Shown here: in pieces, positions 1-7,417 of the stretch
How positions within the stretch are numbered: position 1 is the first letter of the stretch
Layout of the letters: every line of letters begins with the position of its first letter
Assembly: GCA_903829945.1 (NCBI GenBank)
Contig: CAIKRV010000093.1
Coordinates: 1 to 43,747, forward strand
Reading direction: 5' to 3'
Origin: an uncultured bacterium
GTDB lineage: Bacteria > Bacteroidota > Bacteroidia > CAILMK01
Length of the DNA stretch: 43,747 nt
The notes under the pieces: model-generated
Told to the model about the DNA's origin: nothing
Database searches by the model: none
The model's input: the letters and a program-made list of their open reading frames with translations, nothing else
Translations under genes and position numbers: made by a program

Positions 1-123
1 GGGTGGCACGCTTGATTTTGATCTTGGCTATCGTCATCCGGCCGACGCCAGGTACGGTGTCACCGACTACGACGGCCAGCGGAACGAGGCGGCGGGGGTG
101 ATCGGCGCGCCTTGGGATTATCG
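1..123. other. GC-rich fragment of foreign appearance
   Basis: This stretch is clearly richer in G and C than anything else in the window. In frame 2 it is open from base 2 to a stop at 137-139, and most of its third codon positions are G or C, as in coding DNA of a high-GC organism. I do not recognise the peptide. Around base 123 it changes abruptly into the reading frame of a Bacteroidetes DUF4295 gene lying in a different frame. The simplest reading is a chimeric contig end; a real insertion is possible. Confidence 0.55.
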
Positions 124-237
124 GGAACCACTAAAGTAATCAGAGCAGTACGCAGCCCGAAAACCGGAGCATATACTTTTAAAGAAGGTATAGTGCACAA
201 AGATAAAGTAAAGGACTATTTAGCTCAAACAAAGTAG
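124..237 (+). pseudogene. DUF4295 small protein, C-terminal part only
   Basis: The frame from 124 to the TAG at 235-237 reads as the C-terminal two thirds of the small DUF4295 protein found across Bacteroidetes. The signature SPKTGAYTFKEGIVHKDKV is clear. In this phylum the gene normally follows rpmB-rpmG and precedes ftsY (family knowledge); its function is not known to me. Here the N-terminal residues are missing. Upstream in the same frame are arginine/glycine-rich codons from the GC-rich end fragment, then stops. No ftsY follows; a terminator comes directly after. The piece is therefore a 5'-truncated gene, probably by an assembly join rather than biological decay. Confidence 0.75.
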
Positions 238-291
238 CCGCCCCTCTAAGCCTAACGCCTATTGCCTTAGGACTTATAAACTATATATCAT

Positions 292-316
292 AGCCACCCG
301 CACAGGGTGGCTTTTT
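292..316 (+). terminator. Intrinsic terminator after DUF4295
   Basis: Perfect 8-bp stem AGCCACCC (292-299) / GGGTGGCT (305-312) with loop GCACA, followed by five T. It would end transcripts of the truncated DUF4295 gene. Confidence 0.85.
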
Positions 317-353
317 GACGTTTGTACAACACGCCACAAAAAACCACACTGGT

Positions 354-399
354 CGCAGCGTCTCGCTGCGTCCCTTTAATCGCAAGCGTCCGCTTGCGA
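354..399. repeat. Two adjacent GC-rich palindromes
   Basis: Palindrome 1 is CGCAGCG (354-360) / CGCTGCG (364-370). Palindrome 2 is TCGCAAGCG (380-388) / CGCTTGCGA (391-399). Neither is followed by a T-tract, so they look like REP-type intergenic palindromes rather than terminators. They lie in the gene-free spacer 238-666. Confidence 0.6.
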
Positions 400-441
400 A
401 ACCTATCCTAAGCTCGCTAATTCCCCGTTACCTAAGCTTGG

Positions 442-558
442 ACACATCGGGACTTTCTACTAAGTACTAACTACTTTCTACTTAAAATACACACATCGGG
501 ACTTTCGACTAAGTACTAACTACTAAGTACTAACTACTAAGTACTAACTACTTTCTAC
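442..558. repeat. Duplicated block with 14-bp tandem repeats
   Basis: A block starting ACACATCGGGACTTTC occurs twice (from 442 and from about 490). Each copy is followed by the 14-bp unit TAAGTACTAACTAC: one unit at 461-474, three in tandem at 510-523, 524-537 and 538-551. Both blocks end with TTTCTAC. It is non-coding and resembles slippage-prone intergenic filler. Confidence 0.8.
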
Positions 559-560
559 AC

Positions 561-587
561 GTGGTGACGGAAGCATTCCGTCTCCAC
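561..587. repeat. Long imperfect palindrome
   Basis: Arms 561-572 (GTGGTGACGGAA) and 576-587 (TTCCGTCTCCAC) pair with one T/T mismatch around the loop GCA. There is no U-tract on either strand, so it is not called a terminator. Confidence 0.6.
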
Positions 588-630
588 AAAAAACACCCAA
601 ACTCACCCGCCACAGCGAGGCAGGTAACTC

Positions 631-658
631 ATAATTCATAATTCATAATTCATAATTC
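631..658. repeat. Four tandem ATAATTC units
   Basis: The 7-bp unit ATAATTC is repeated four times without change, immediately downstream of the 3' end of the PorE-like gene. Confidence 0.85.
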
Positions 659-666
659 AAAAAAAC

Positions 667-2577
667 CTACTCCCTCCTCAACCTAATCTCTACCCGCCGG
701 TTCTTTCGTTGGTTTTCTTCCGTGTCATTGGGCGCTATCATCTTGGCCTCACCCCAGCCCTTGGCAATGATGGAAAGTTCTTCTATACCAATAGCGGTAA
801 GCGCATGCGACACCATATTTGCACGCTTGGTGCTCAGTTCATCGTTTAGCATTGGCGTACCCGTATTGTCGGTAAATCCATTTACATAAATCGTAAGCCC
901 CTTATCCAGTAAAAACGGCTCAATGGCCCGCCCCAGCAATACATTGTCAGAATCCGTGAGCTCTACTTTATTAATATCAAAGTGTATCACCGCTATCAGG
1001 CTATCGAAAATAGGCTTCACATAATCCGATGGCAGCATCGAGACATTGCGCTCCAGCTGAGCCTCCGGGTGTTGCTTGTCAAATGCGAATGTGTCCATTA
1101 CCTCCGTGTACCCTATCATGGTGGTATGCATGGCATACGGTATTTTTGTAGATACTGGTATCAAGAAGCTGGCATCGCCCCGGTTGCTCCTGAACTGGTA
1201 AATAGTATCACCGGTTTTAGCATTCATCAGGTATATCGTAGCAGAGTTGAGTTTAGCCTTCGAGATACTGTCAAAAACTATACCCTTCAGGTAACCCACC
1301 GGGTCGGGCGTCAGCCCCTCGGGCAGCTTGGTTTCATACAGATCAAAATTCCCGGCTGGCCCCTGCCTGTCGCTGCCAAAAATCATCTTAGTGCCATCTG
1401 TCACTATCCACTCGCTTTCCTCGTCGCAAGCCGTATTTATAGGGTAACCGAGGTTCACAGCCGTAGCCCAGGTAGTGTCATTTATACGTCGGCTTTCGTA
1501 AATGTCAGTTCCACCCATGCCCGGCCGCCCATTGCTGGTAAAAAACAGGGTTTTGTTGTCATAGCATATATATGGGGCTGTCTCGTCTCCCGCAGTGTTT
1601 ATACCGGGCCCGGCATTCACAGGCAATTGCCACAGGTTATCCTCAAACTTAGAAACCCATATATCCAGCCCTCCATAGCCACCCGCGCGGTCACTCACAA
1701 AATACAGTTCCCTGTTGTCCGGCGATAGGCTCGGCATCCCTTCATAGTCTGGTGTGTTGATGGTGCCACCAAAAAACTGAGGTATGGTCCAGTTGCTGTC
1801 ATAGGCTATGCGGTAGGCCATAAATAGGTCGTATCCTCCCTCAGCCCAGCCATTCTCGCTCCTGTTATCACTGCGGCAAAAAAACAGATAGTGTCCGTCG
1901 GCCGAGATAAATTGTGCCGACTCATTGTCAATGGTATTCGGCGGCGCACCCATGTTCTCACCCGCCAGCCATTCCTTGCAGGATGTATCATAGTGAGCCA
2001 CATAAAAATCCTCATCCATATTCTTTACCCGGCGGGTAAAATACAAAGTAGTACTGTCAGCTGATAGCGACGGGAACACATCAGGGTACTTGCCATTGAT
2101 ATACGGGCCCAGCGACGCTGGTAACTGCGCCTGCGAGTTCAGCATGGCCTTTTTTATAAACAGTGCTTGTCGCCTGAGCGCGTTCCAGCCTGCTGTGTCC
2201 TTGTTATTGGCATACCGGGCAATCACTTGCAATCCGCTATCGGCCATACCGGCATAGAGCAGGCTGCGGGCAAGGGGTTTTGCAAACAGCTTGCCGCCAT
2301 TAGGGCACTTTACGGAGGCCTCTGCAAATACTTTCACCGCTTCCCCAAAATGATGTTGCTCAAAATACCACTCCCCAAGCTGGCTGTAGCCCGCCGGCGA
2401 CTTAGGCGCCTTAGTTATGGATCGGCTCATTTTCTTGTAAGCTACCTGCCGGTGATAATGCGACCAGTTCTTAAGTGCCGATTTATAAAATTTGTTTGCC
2501 TTCCTTGCATGCTGCGCCTGCACTGCGCCAGAGCACAGCAACAAAACAAGTACTATTACAAGTTTCAGCCGCATCAA
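667..2577 (-). CDS. PorE-like TPR / beta-propeller / CRD / OmpA protein
   Basis: Predicted cell-envelope protein of 636 aa. The N terminus is a signal peptide (residues 1-21, ending AVQA). Residues ~25-110 look like TPR helices. Residues ~165-420 contain repeated PD40/WD40-like strands (motifs such as PSLSPDNRELYFVSDR) typical of a TolB-type propeller. Residues ~430-510 look like a carboxypeptidase regulatory domain (LKGIVFDSISKAKL). Residues ~525-636 are an OmpA_C peptidoglycan-binding domain (FTDNTGTPMLNDELSTKRA). This order matches PorE, the T9SS component linked to peptidoglycan (family knowledge), but Bacteroidetes encode several paralogs of this design, so orthology is not proven. A start three bases downstream is equally possible. 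Codon use is more GC-rich than in genes right of 2.6 kb. It stands alone between a repeat-rich spacer and a truncated gene. Confidence 0.8.
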   Translation of the reverse strand: MMRLKLVIVLVLLLCSGAVQAQHARKANKFYKSALKNWSHYHRQVAYKKMSRSITKAPKSPAGYSQLGEWYFEQHHFGEAVKVFAEASVKCPNGGKLFAKPLARSLLYAGMADSGLQVIARYANNKDTAGWNALRRQALFIKKAMLNSQAQLPASLGPYINGKYPDVFPSLSADSTTLYFTRRVKNMDEDFYVAHYDTSCKEWLAGENMGAPPNTIDNESAQFISADGHYLFFCRSDNRSENGWAEGGYDLFMAYRIAYDSNWTIPQFFGGTINTPDYEGMPSLSPDNRELYFVSDRAGGYGGLDIWVSKFEDNLWQLPVNAGPGINTAGDETAPYICYDNKTLFFTSNGRPGMGGTDIYESRRINDTTWATAVNLGYPINTACDEESEWIVTDGTKMIFGSDRQGPAGNFDLYETKLPEGLTPDPVGYLKGIVFDSISKAKLNSATIYLMNAKTGDTIYQFRSNRGDASFLIPVSTKIPYAMHTTMIGYTEVMDTFAFDKQHPEAQLERNVSMLPSDYVKPIFDSLIAVIHFDINKVELTDSDNVLLGRAIEPFLLDKGLTIYVNGFTDNTGTPMLNDELSTKRANMVSHALTAIGIEELSIIAKGWGEAKMIAPNDTEENQRKNRRVEIRLRRE

Positions 2578-2633
2578 TCCGAAATATACAGCAAAAATCG
2601 AAAGGCATCCTACCGATAGCCTTAAAACACCAA

Positions 2634-3004
2634 ATAAAATAAGGGATTCTACCTTTGAATGCCTGATAAAATAAGAAATTACAAATCAGCAGGCAAAACA
2701 TAGAAAAGGTTTTAAATACCAGTATTTTTACCCCGAATAATTTGATGAGCAAGGCTAAAAAGAATGGATACAAGGCACCTTGATAATTTGGATATGCGCC
2801 CTTCTTTAAAAATGATAATGCATTGAGAATATAGGTGGAATCATCCGTTGCAAAACTCAAACGACCATCAAATAATAAAAATCCAAGGAGGGCCGTAAGC
2901 CCTAAACATACTCCTAAAAATATAGTTTTCCTGCTACTTAGGAAATTTTCAATTTTTAAAAATAAATCATTTCCGCCTGTGGAAGTCTTTTTATCAGCTG
3001 CCAT
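2634..3004 (-). pseudogene. Truncated membrane protein, glycosyltransferase-39-like N terminus
   Basis: About 125 codons from ATG 3002-3004 (a GTG lies just upstream) encode a soluble lead, then a membrane segment FLGVCLGLTALLGFLLF, then a loop with FATDDSTYILNALSFLKKG and YPNYQGALYPFFLALL, then a second membrane segment. The luminal loop with an acidic pair after the first helix, followed by a Y-P-F-F segment, resembles the start of GT39/PMT-type polyprenyl-phosphate sugar transferases of several hundred residues. The resemblance is moderate. The plausible protein ends around base 2634. Beyond that, the open frame runs through the 5' region and antisense of the PorE-like gene to 2483. The gene has its own -7 box, so it was probably functional before truncation by a join or rearrangement near 2.6 kb. 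Confidence 0.5.
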
Positions 3005-3029
3005 CACTTAAATTTTAGTAATTTGGAGT

Positions 3030-3037
3030 CAAAAGTA
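3030..3037 (-). promoter_or_regulatory. -7 box TACTTTTG of the truncated membrane protein
   Basis: Perfect match to the Bacteroidetes -7 consensus TAnnTTTG on the minus strand, about 25 bases upstream of the ATG at 3004. No clear -33 TTTG was seen. Confidence 0.5.
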
Positions 3038-3118
3038 CGACCTTTTAATCGAAGGTCAAAACAATTGATAGGGAAACCAAGCACAAAACCATGCAATTTT
3101 GCAAGCGTATTCGGGAGA

Positions 3119-3622
3119 TTATTCCTTAATTAATTCCTTGGCTAAAATTTCGGGAGTAATATTTAGTCCATCGATAACTATTTGAGCCTGATGATAATAA
3201 TATGAACGTTGACGAAGATTTTTATAAATAAAACTATGGGTTTCCGCTTCATTTAATCCTTTAAGCAATGGTCGGGGAGAATCTTCTTCAAAAAGTCGAT
3301 TAAATAATTCATTTTCAAATAACTTGATATAGACTGTGGTGCCATGGTTATTCATCCACTGCATCTGCTCATTAAAACATGGCGTACCTCCCCCGCATGC
3401 TATTACAATATTATTAAGTTCAGCAGTCTCGAATAGCAATTCATGCTCCAAAGCTCTAAATTTTTCTTCTCCATCCTGCTCAAAAATATCTGCAATGCTT
3501 TTACCTGCTTTATTTGTGATGGTTTCATCTAAATCCTGAAAGTTGTATCCAAGTATATTGGCCAAACCTTTGCCAAAAGTACTTTTACCGCTTCCCATAA
3601 AACCTGTAATGTATATTTTCAT
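3119..3622 (-). CDS. aroK: Shikimate kinase
   Basis: Phosphorylates shikimate at the 3-OH using ATP, the fifth step of chorismate synthesis, in the cytoplasm. The 167 aa match the usual family length. Visible: P-loop GFMGSGKS (residues 7-14), the DLDE shikimate/Mg site (D30, D32), R56 in KFRALEHE, the GGGTP loop (77-81), and the lid segment with SPRPLL. Chorismate is the precursor of menaquinone, whose menF-menD genes lie at 10-13 kb. The gene sits 40 bp downstream of the DUF2130 gene on the same strand and is probably co-transcribed with it. Start ATG at 3620-3622 places the P-loop at the normal distance. Confidence 0.95.
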   Translation of the reverse strand: MKIYITGFMGSGKSTFGKGLANILGYNFQDLDETITNKAGKSIADIFEQDGEEKFRALEHELLFETAELNNIVIACGGGTPCFNEQMQWMNNHGTTVYIKLFENELFNRLFEEDSPRPLLKGLNEAETHSFIYKNLRQRSYYYHQAQIVIDGLNITPEILAKELIKE

Positions 3623-3662
3623 TATTTATAATTTAAATATTTGAATAACAGTTATATAATAA

Positions 3663-4985
3663 CTATTCTTCGGTACCGCCTTCCGTTAAACTTTCAATAT
3701 TGCCCAATAATTGAATTTCAGGCATTGCACTTCCCGCAATGCCTTGAAGGGATCCTATCAGTCCATTGGCATTGAGGAGGATCATATCCAATTGTTTTTC
3801 ACGCTTTTTCCAATTTCGTTCAAACCAATTTCGTTCAGCTTCATAGCCGGCTTTCATTTCCTGATACCCTTTCATTACTGCCATAAATTGCTGTACAAAT
3901 TCCTGACTCGTTAAATAATCATACAGCATTTGCATTTTTTCGCCCTTATTGGCTTGCGAGGAATAGGCTTGTGCAATTCTTAAGAGACTTTCACGAAGCA
4001 CAACTGCCAATCCTTTATAATCCTGATAAGAACAAATCCACACTCCTTTTATTATTCCAATTTTTTCTATTTCCTCCGGCATGGCCTCGCTAATAATCAC
4101 GCAAAAATCAGCCTTTACCCCAATACTATCTTGTTTTAATTTATCAATCCATTCGGTACCAAAATGTTTGGTACGTTTACTTTCATAAAGTATTTTACCG
4201 CATTCTTGTCCAAATTGATTCCTGACTACCTGAATAATATCTCCGCCTTTTACTCCCTTTCCTACCTCGCTGATGCTATCATATGGGAATAGTGATTTTA
4301 GCGTTTCTTCCACGGCTATTTCCTGGGCTTCGCCTTGCAACTGCATGGAGCCTTGCTCAGCTCTTCTTTGTAAATCATTAATTTGTCTGGCAAGTTCTTC
4401 AATTTTTAAATCCTTTTCTTTGAGCTTCAACTCGGAATTTTCATTGGCCTTTTTTGAAATGTTTTCTGCTTCTTGCTTTAATCGCTCCTCCATTCTTTTT
4501 GCAAATTCAAGTTCTTTGGCTTCCTGCATTTCGTTGATTTGCTTTTGTAAATTAAGCTTATCCCATTCCGCTGTCTGAAGCAATTTTGCTTTCATTTTGC
4601 CTTCTTCATTGGCTTGCTCCAAAAATTTAATTTTTGCTTCATTTTCTTCTTCTACTTTTTTACGAATCGCAGATAATTGTTTTTCCTCTTCCAGTTTTAA
4701 GCGTTCCTGGATTTGCTTATCTATTTCAGAGCGGGCCTTTAATAAATCTTGTTCCTTTTCAAATAAGCTTTTTTCTCTTAGGTTAAAATCATTCTGAATT
4801 TTTAGCAGCGTTTTTTGATGTTCCTGCTCTTCCCTTTGCTTTTCCTCCTCGTATTTTTCCTTCAGATTTTTGAAATCACGGTTGATCTTTTCTTTATATT
4901 CATCCTTTACTTGCTGTACAAGAACATCTTGAACATCAATATTTTCACCGCAATTGGGGCATTTTATATGATTTCCGCTTTCCAT
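3663..4985 (-). CDS. DUF2130 protein: half zinc ribbon, coiled coil, nuclease-like C terminus
   Basis: 440 aa. The N terminus carries one CPNC pair (C9, C12), half of a zinc ribbon. Residues ~25-225 are very rich in E, K and Q with heptad spacing, a long coiled coil. The C-terminal third is the DUF2130 domain: GKGVKGGDIIQVV (~242-254) then ILYESKRTK (~265-273). The spacing of D249 and E268-x-K270 is what a PD-(D/E)xK nuclease core would show; assignment to that fold is inference from the motif. The function of the family is unknown to me. Upstream of aroK on the same strand, divergent from the thioredoxin gene. Confidence 0.8.
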   Translation of the reverse strand: MESGNHIKCPNCGENIDVQDVLVQQVKDEYKEKINRDFKNLKEKYEEEKQREEQEHQKTLLKIQNDFNLREKSLFEKEQDLLKARSEIDKQIQERLKLEEEKQLSAIRKKVEEENEAKIKFLEQANEEGKMKAKLLQTAEWDKLNLQKQINEMQEAKELEFAKRMEERLKQEAENISKKANENSELKLKEKDLKIEELARQINDLQRRAEQGSMQLQGEAQEIAVEETLKSLFPYDSISEVGKGVKGGDIIQVVRNQFGQECGKILYESKRTKHFGTEWIDKLKQDSIGVKADFCVIISEAMPEEIEKIGIIKGVWICSYQDYKGLAVVLRESLLRIAQAYSSQANKGEKMQMLYDYLTSQEFVQQFMAVMKGYQEMKAGYEAERNWFERNWKKREKQLDMILLNANGLIGSLQGIAGSAMPEIQLLGNIESLTEGGTEE

Positions 4986-5044
4986 GTTACGAAATTACAT
5001 AAAAAAGCATATCGCTGTGCCGGACCAAACGGACAAGACAATGC

Positions 5045-5069
5045 TTATTAATTGATAATCAATTAATAA
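5045..5069. repeat. AT-rich perfect inverted repeat
   Basis: TTATTAATTG (5045-5054) and CAATTAATAA (5060-5069) are perfect 10-bp arms around ATAAT, in the divergent spacer between the DUF2130 and thioredoxin genes. It could be an operator or a cruciform; there is no T-tract. Confidence 0.55.
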
Positions 5070-5133
5070 TAATATTTAAAGGCATTCCATGTCTATTTTA
5101 GAATTAATAAATGCTGCTTAAAATTGGCATATA

Positions 5134-5178
5134 CGCCGTTTATTAATCAAATACCGCCGTTTATTAATTGTAGCTTTT
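5134..5178 (+). promoter_or_regulatory. Two 14-bp direct repeats abutting a -7-like box
   Basis: CGCCGTTTATTAAT occurs exactly at 5134-5147 and 5155-5168, a 21-bp period (two helical turns). Three bases after the second copy is TAGCTTTT (5171-5178), a 7/8 match to TAnnTTTG. The repeats would cover roughly -50 to -16 of a promoter for the thioredoxin gene, a position typical of an operator. The regulator is unknown. Confidence 0.45.
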
Positions 5179-5182
5179 TTAG

Positions 5183-5209
5183 GGTTCAAGCTTGCTGCAA
5201 ATTTGAACC
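5183..5209 (+). other. Hairpin in the thioredoxin leader
   Basis: GGTTCAA (5183-5189) pairs with TTGAACC (5203-5209) across a 13-base loop, ending 24 bases before the ATG. If transcription starts near 5184, this hairpin is the 5' end of the mRNA. It may affect stability; no riboswitch is recognised. Confidence 0.35.
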
Positions 5210-5233
5210 ATCATTAACACAAGGAACAAAAAA

Positions 5234-5773
5234 ATGAAAACATTAACCGCAACGCTCACTTTAGTAATCTTAACCTCAATTTTAAATATTTCAACTTCAA
5301 GCGCCAATCATCTTAAAAAAGGAAGCAAGTTATTTAACTTAGAATTAAACGACTTCCAAAAGAAGGATGTGGAAATAATGAATTTTGTTGCCGGTAATAA
5401 ATATACCGTAATAACTTTTTTCGCTGATTATTGTTCTCCATGTATTCGCGAGTTAGATAGCATCAATAAAAAATACCTTCATTGGAAAAATAATTTCAAT
5501 ACCGGTTTTGTATCCATATGTGTTAGCAATGATCAAAACATTAATCGTATTAAAGAAAGAACTGAAAATAACAATTGGAGCTTTCCTGTATTATTAGATA
5601 ACCGTGGTGAAGCAATGAATATTTTAAGAATTGCTCATATCCCTTATACCATCATTGTGGATGAAAACGGTAAAATTGTTTATCAACAAGATGGTTATAG
5701 TGTTGAAAATATATCCAATATCGAAAAAATTATTTCAGAGGGCGTAAGCATCGAAGCCGTTGCCATAAAATAA
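5234..5773 (+). CDS. Exported TlpA-like thioredoxin-fold protein
   Basis: 179 aa with a signal peptide (1-24, ending SSANH). The mature part is a thioredoxin-like fold of the TlpA/AhpC-TSA group: TVITFFADYCSPC with the redox pair C67-S-P-C70, and IAHIPYTIIVDENGK with the cis-proline about 80 residues later. Such proteins reduce or isomerise disulfides in the periplasm, often for cytochrome maturation or oxidative defence (family knowledge); the specific partner is not evident. It stands alone, preceded by a spacer with an inverted repeat, 14-bp direct repeats and a leader hairpin, and followed by a strong terminator, so it is probably a single regulated unit. Confidence 0.88.
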   Translation: MKTLTATLTLVILTSILNISTSSANHLKKGSKLFNLELNDFQKKDVEIMNFVAGNKYTVITFFADYCSPCIRELDSINKKYLHWKNNFNTGFVSICVSNDQNINRIKERTENNNWSFPVLLDNRGEAMNILRIAHIPYTIIVDENGKIVYQQDGYSVENISNIEKIISEGVSIEAVAIK

Positions 5774-5804
5774 TGGGGAAGTCACTTTAAATTTAACCAT
5801 TTAA

Positions 5805-5850
5805 TAAAAACAGCTATTGTAAAGTATAAAACTTACAATAGCTGTTTTTA
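5805..5850. terminator. Strong bidirectional terminator
   Basis: Perfect 18-bp stem: 5805-5822 pairs with 5833-5850 (TTACAATAGCTGTTTTTA), loop 5823-5832. A-tract and T-tract flank the GC part on both sides. It serves the converging thioredoxin (+) and DUF6600 (-) genes. Confidence 0.92.
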
Positions 5851-5895
5851 TTTAGTAGAACTATAATAGATCTAAGACTCTATAAACTTAGCCTT

Positions 5896-7299
5896 TTATT
5901 TTCTTTCATTTTGTTGAGGCTCTTGCCTTGGTGCCGGCCTGCTTTGTTGAGGTCTGTTTTGCTGTGGTCTGTTTTGCTGTGGTCTGTTTTGCTGTGGTCT
6001 ATTTTGCTGTTGTTTAGGCGCTGTCCTTTGTTGCGCAGGCGCTTGATTACGTTGATATTGTTGAGGCCTAGCTTGTTGTGCAGGTGCTTGTTCCCTTTGT
6101 GCCGGAACTTGCGGTTGCTCTCTTGGTGCTTGTGGTCTTTGTGCAGGTTCCTGCGGACGCTCCATCGGTTGTTGCGGACGTTCCATCGGTTGTTGAGGTC
6201 GCTCCATCGGTTGTTGTGGTCGCTCCATCGGTTGTTGAGGACGCTCTATGGGTTGTTGAGGACGCTCTGCCGGTCTTTGGGGTTCACCTTGTCTATTAGG
6301 TTCATTTTGAGGCGGTACCCTTCTAATATTTTCCCTTTGTTCAACTTTGGCAGGAGCTGGTGCAGGATGTGCGGCATCTACCCTTCCAAAAGATGGACGA
6401 TATAAATTTATTTCGTTGTTATTTAATTGTTCCCCCGGATGGTGGCTTTCTTTAAAAGGCATTACACGGACATCTCCATGAGTAACTTGACGCACTTCTT
6501 GTACATCCGGACCGCTAATATATCTTTGATGTCTTTCTCTATCCTCATAAGAATTACGTATATATTCAGAAGAATGTATATATCTATCATTGTCACCACG
6601 TGGTCGGTAATAACCATAAGGCCTATCAGAATTAATATAACGATCTTCTAAGAAAGTCCAACGATAAGCAGGGCATTCCCATCTGCCTTGTTCATAAAAT
6701 GCAACGGTAATGCCCGGGCCTAATGGAGCCCAACCATAATAACCCGGAGAGCGTCTCCAAGCTACCCATGCCGGTCCCCAAACATCATCAGGAATCCAAT
6801 ACCATCCTACAAAATCATCAAATTGCCATCTTCCATAGTGAAAAGGGGCCCAACCCCAAGGATACTCAGATGCCCAAGTCCAACCATATTCAGTATATAC
6901 CCAATGTCCGGCAGTTGCATAAGGCATAAAACCAGGGGCTACTTCAGGGATCCAAACATAGCCGTATTGCGGATTATTTATCCAATGGCCATAAGAACTC
7001 AAATTATCATAAAAGATTTGAAAATTGACATTTTGCTGATACGCTCCATTGTTGGCAGCTGCATATCCTCCATTGTCTTGACCATAATTTTGTGGAGGAT
7101 AATTATCATTTTGTGGAGGATAATTCTGCTGTTGTTGCGGTGGGTAATTTTGTTGTTGCGGTGGATAGTTCTGCTGTTGCGGATAATTAGCACTCGCAGA
7201 AGGATAATCATTCGCATTATAAGTTCTTGGCACTGCCACTACACAAGAAAAGCTTGCAAATGCGAAAGAAATCATTATTAGGTAAAAAAGGTTTTTCAT
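5896..7299 (-). CDS. DUF6600 / YXWGXW-type envelope protein with Pro/Gln repeats
   Basis: 467 aa, probably exported; a hydrophobic N terminus ends in ASFSC (C19), a possible lipobox. Residues ~30-75 are Q/N/Y/P-rich with QQNYPP repeats. Residues ~92-235 form the Trp/Tyr/Gly-rich DUF6600 domain (SYGHWINNPQYGYVWIPEV, WGWAPFHYGRW, GPAWVAWR), known from Bacteroidetes and Proteobacteria without assigned function. The C-terminal half is low complexity: five ERPQQPM-type heptads, then QQNRP pentads, ending basic (PAPRQEPQQNERK). Pro-rich tails of this kind often lie in or across the cell wall (inference). Repeats are near-identical at DNA level, so length may vary between strains. It is monocistronic: own -7 box upstream and strong terminator downstream. 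Confidence 0.8.
   Translation of the reverse strand: MKNLFYLIMISFAFASFSCVVAVPRTYNANDYPSASANYPQQQNYPPQQQNYPPQQQQNYPPQNDNYPPQNYGQDNGGYAAANNGAYQQNVNFQIFYDNLSSYGHWINNPQYGYVWIPEVAPGFMPYATAGHWVYTEYGWTWASEYPWGWAPFHYGRWQFDDFVGWYWIPDDVWGPAWVAWRRSPGYYGWAPLGPGITVAFYEQGRWECPAYRWTFLEDRYINSDRPYGYYRPRGDNDRYIHSSEYIRNSYEDRERHQRYISGPDVQEVRQVTHGDVRVMPFKESHHPGEQLNNNEINLYRPSFGRVDAAHPAPAPAKVEQRENIRRVPPQNEPNRQGEPQRPAERPQQPIERPQQPMERPQQPMERPQQPMERPQQPMERPQEPAQRPQAPREQPQVPAQREQAPAQQARPQQYQRNQAPAQQRTAPKQQQNRPQQNRPQQNRPQQNRPQQSRPAPRQEPQQNERK
5951..6010. repeat. Four tandem 15-bp units coding QQNRP
   Basis: Units at 5951-5965, 5966-5980, 5981-5995 and 5996-6010 (GGTCTGTTTTGCTGT, one base different in the last). They lie inside the 3' end of the DUF6600 gene and code for its pentapeptide array. 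Confidence 0.9.
6158..6262. repeat. Five tandem 21-bp units coding ERPQQPM
   Basis: Five 21-bp units with few base changes between them, each giving one heptad of the DUF6600 protein tail. Near-identity implies recent expansion or homogenisation. Confidence 0.9.
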
Positions 7300-7356
7300 A
7301 CAATTTTATTTAAATCCTGTATTAAGTATTACAAATAGTTTGCCAATGCATAAATG

Positions 7357-7364
7357 CAAAGTTA
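7357..7364 (-). promoter_or_regulatory. -7 box TAACTTTG of the DUF6600 gene
   Basis: Perfect TAnnTTTG on the minus strand, about 58 bases before the start codon at 7299, in the 118-bp gap after the histidine kinase gene. It suggests separate transcription of the DUF6600 gene. Confidence 0.5.
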
Positions 7365-7417
7365 AGTTAAAGAAAGACAATAAAAAAGGAAATAAATTTC
7401 GGGAGTTTTTGCTACGC

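Noticed and set aside
442-558. Possible CRISPR-like array of short repeats
   Set aside because: The 14-bp units are directly tandem without unique spacers, and no cas gene is present.
561-587. Palindrome downstream of the PorE-like gene as its terminator
   Set aside because: No U-tract follows on the minus strand, so it is listed only as a repeat.
982-1728. Long plus-strand open frame opposite the PorE-like gene
   Set aside because: It is antisense to a well-supported gene with signal peptide and domains, and its protein has no recognisable feature.
5911-7281. Several long plus-strand frames opposite the DUF6600 gene
   Set aside because: They are Leu/Arg/Val/Ile-rich mirror images of Pro/Gln and Trp/Tyr repeat codons and lack promoters or domain signals.
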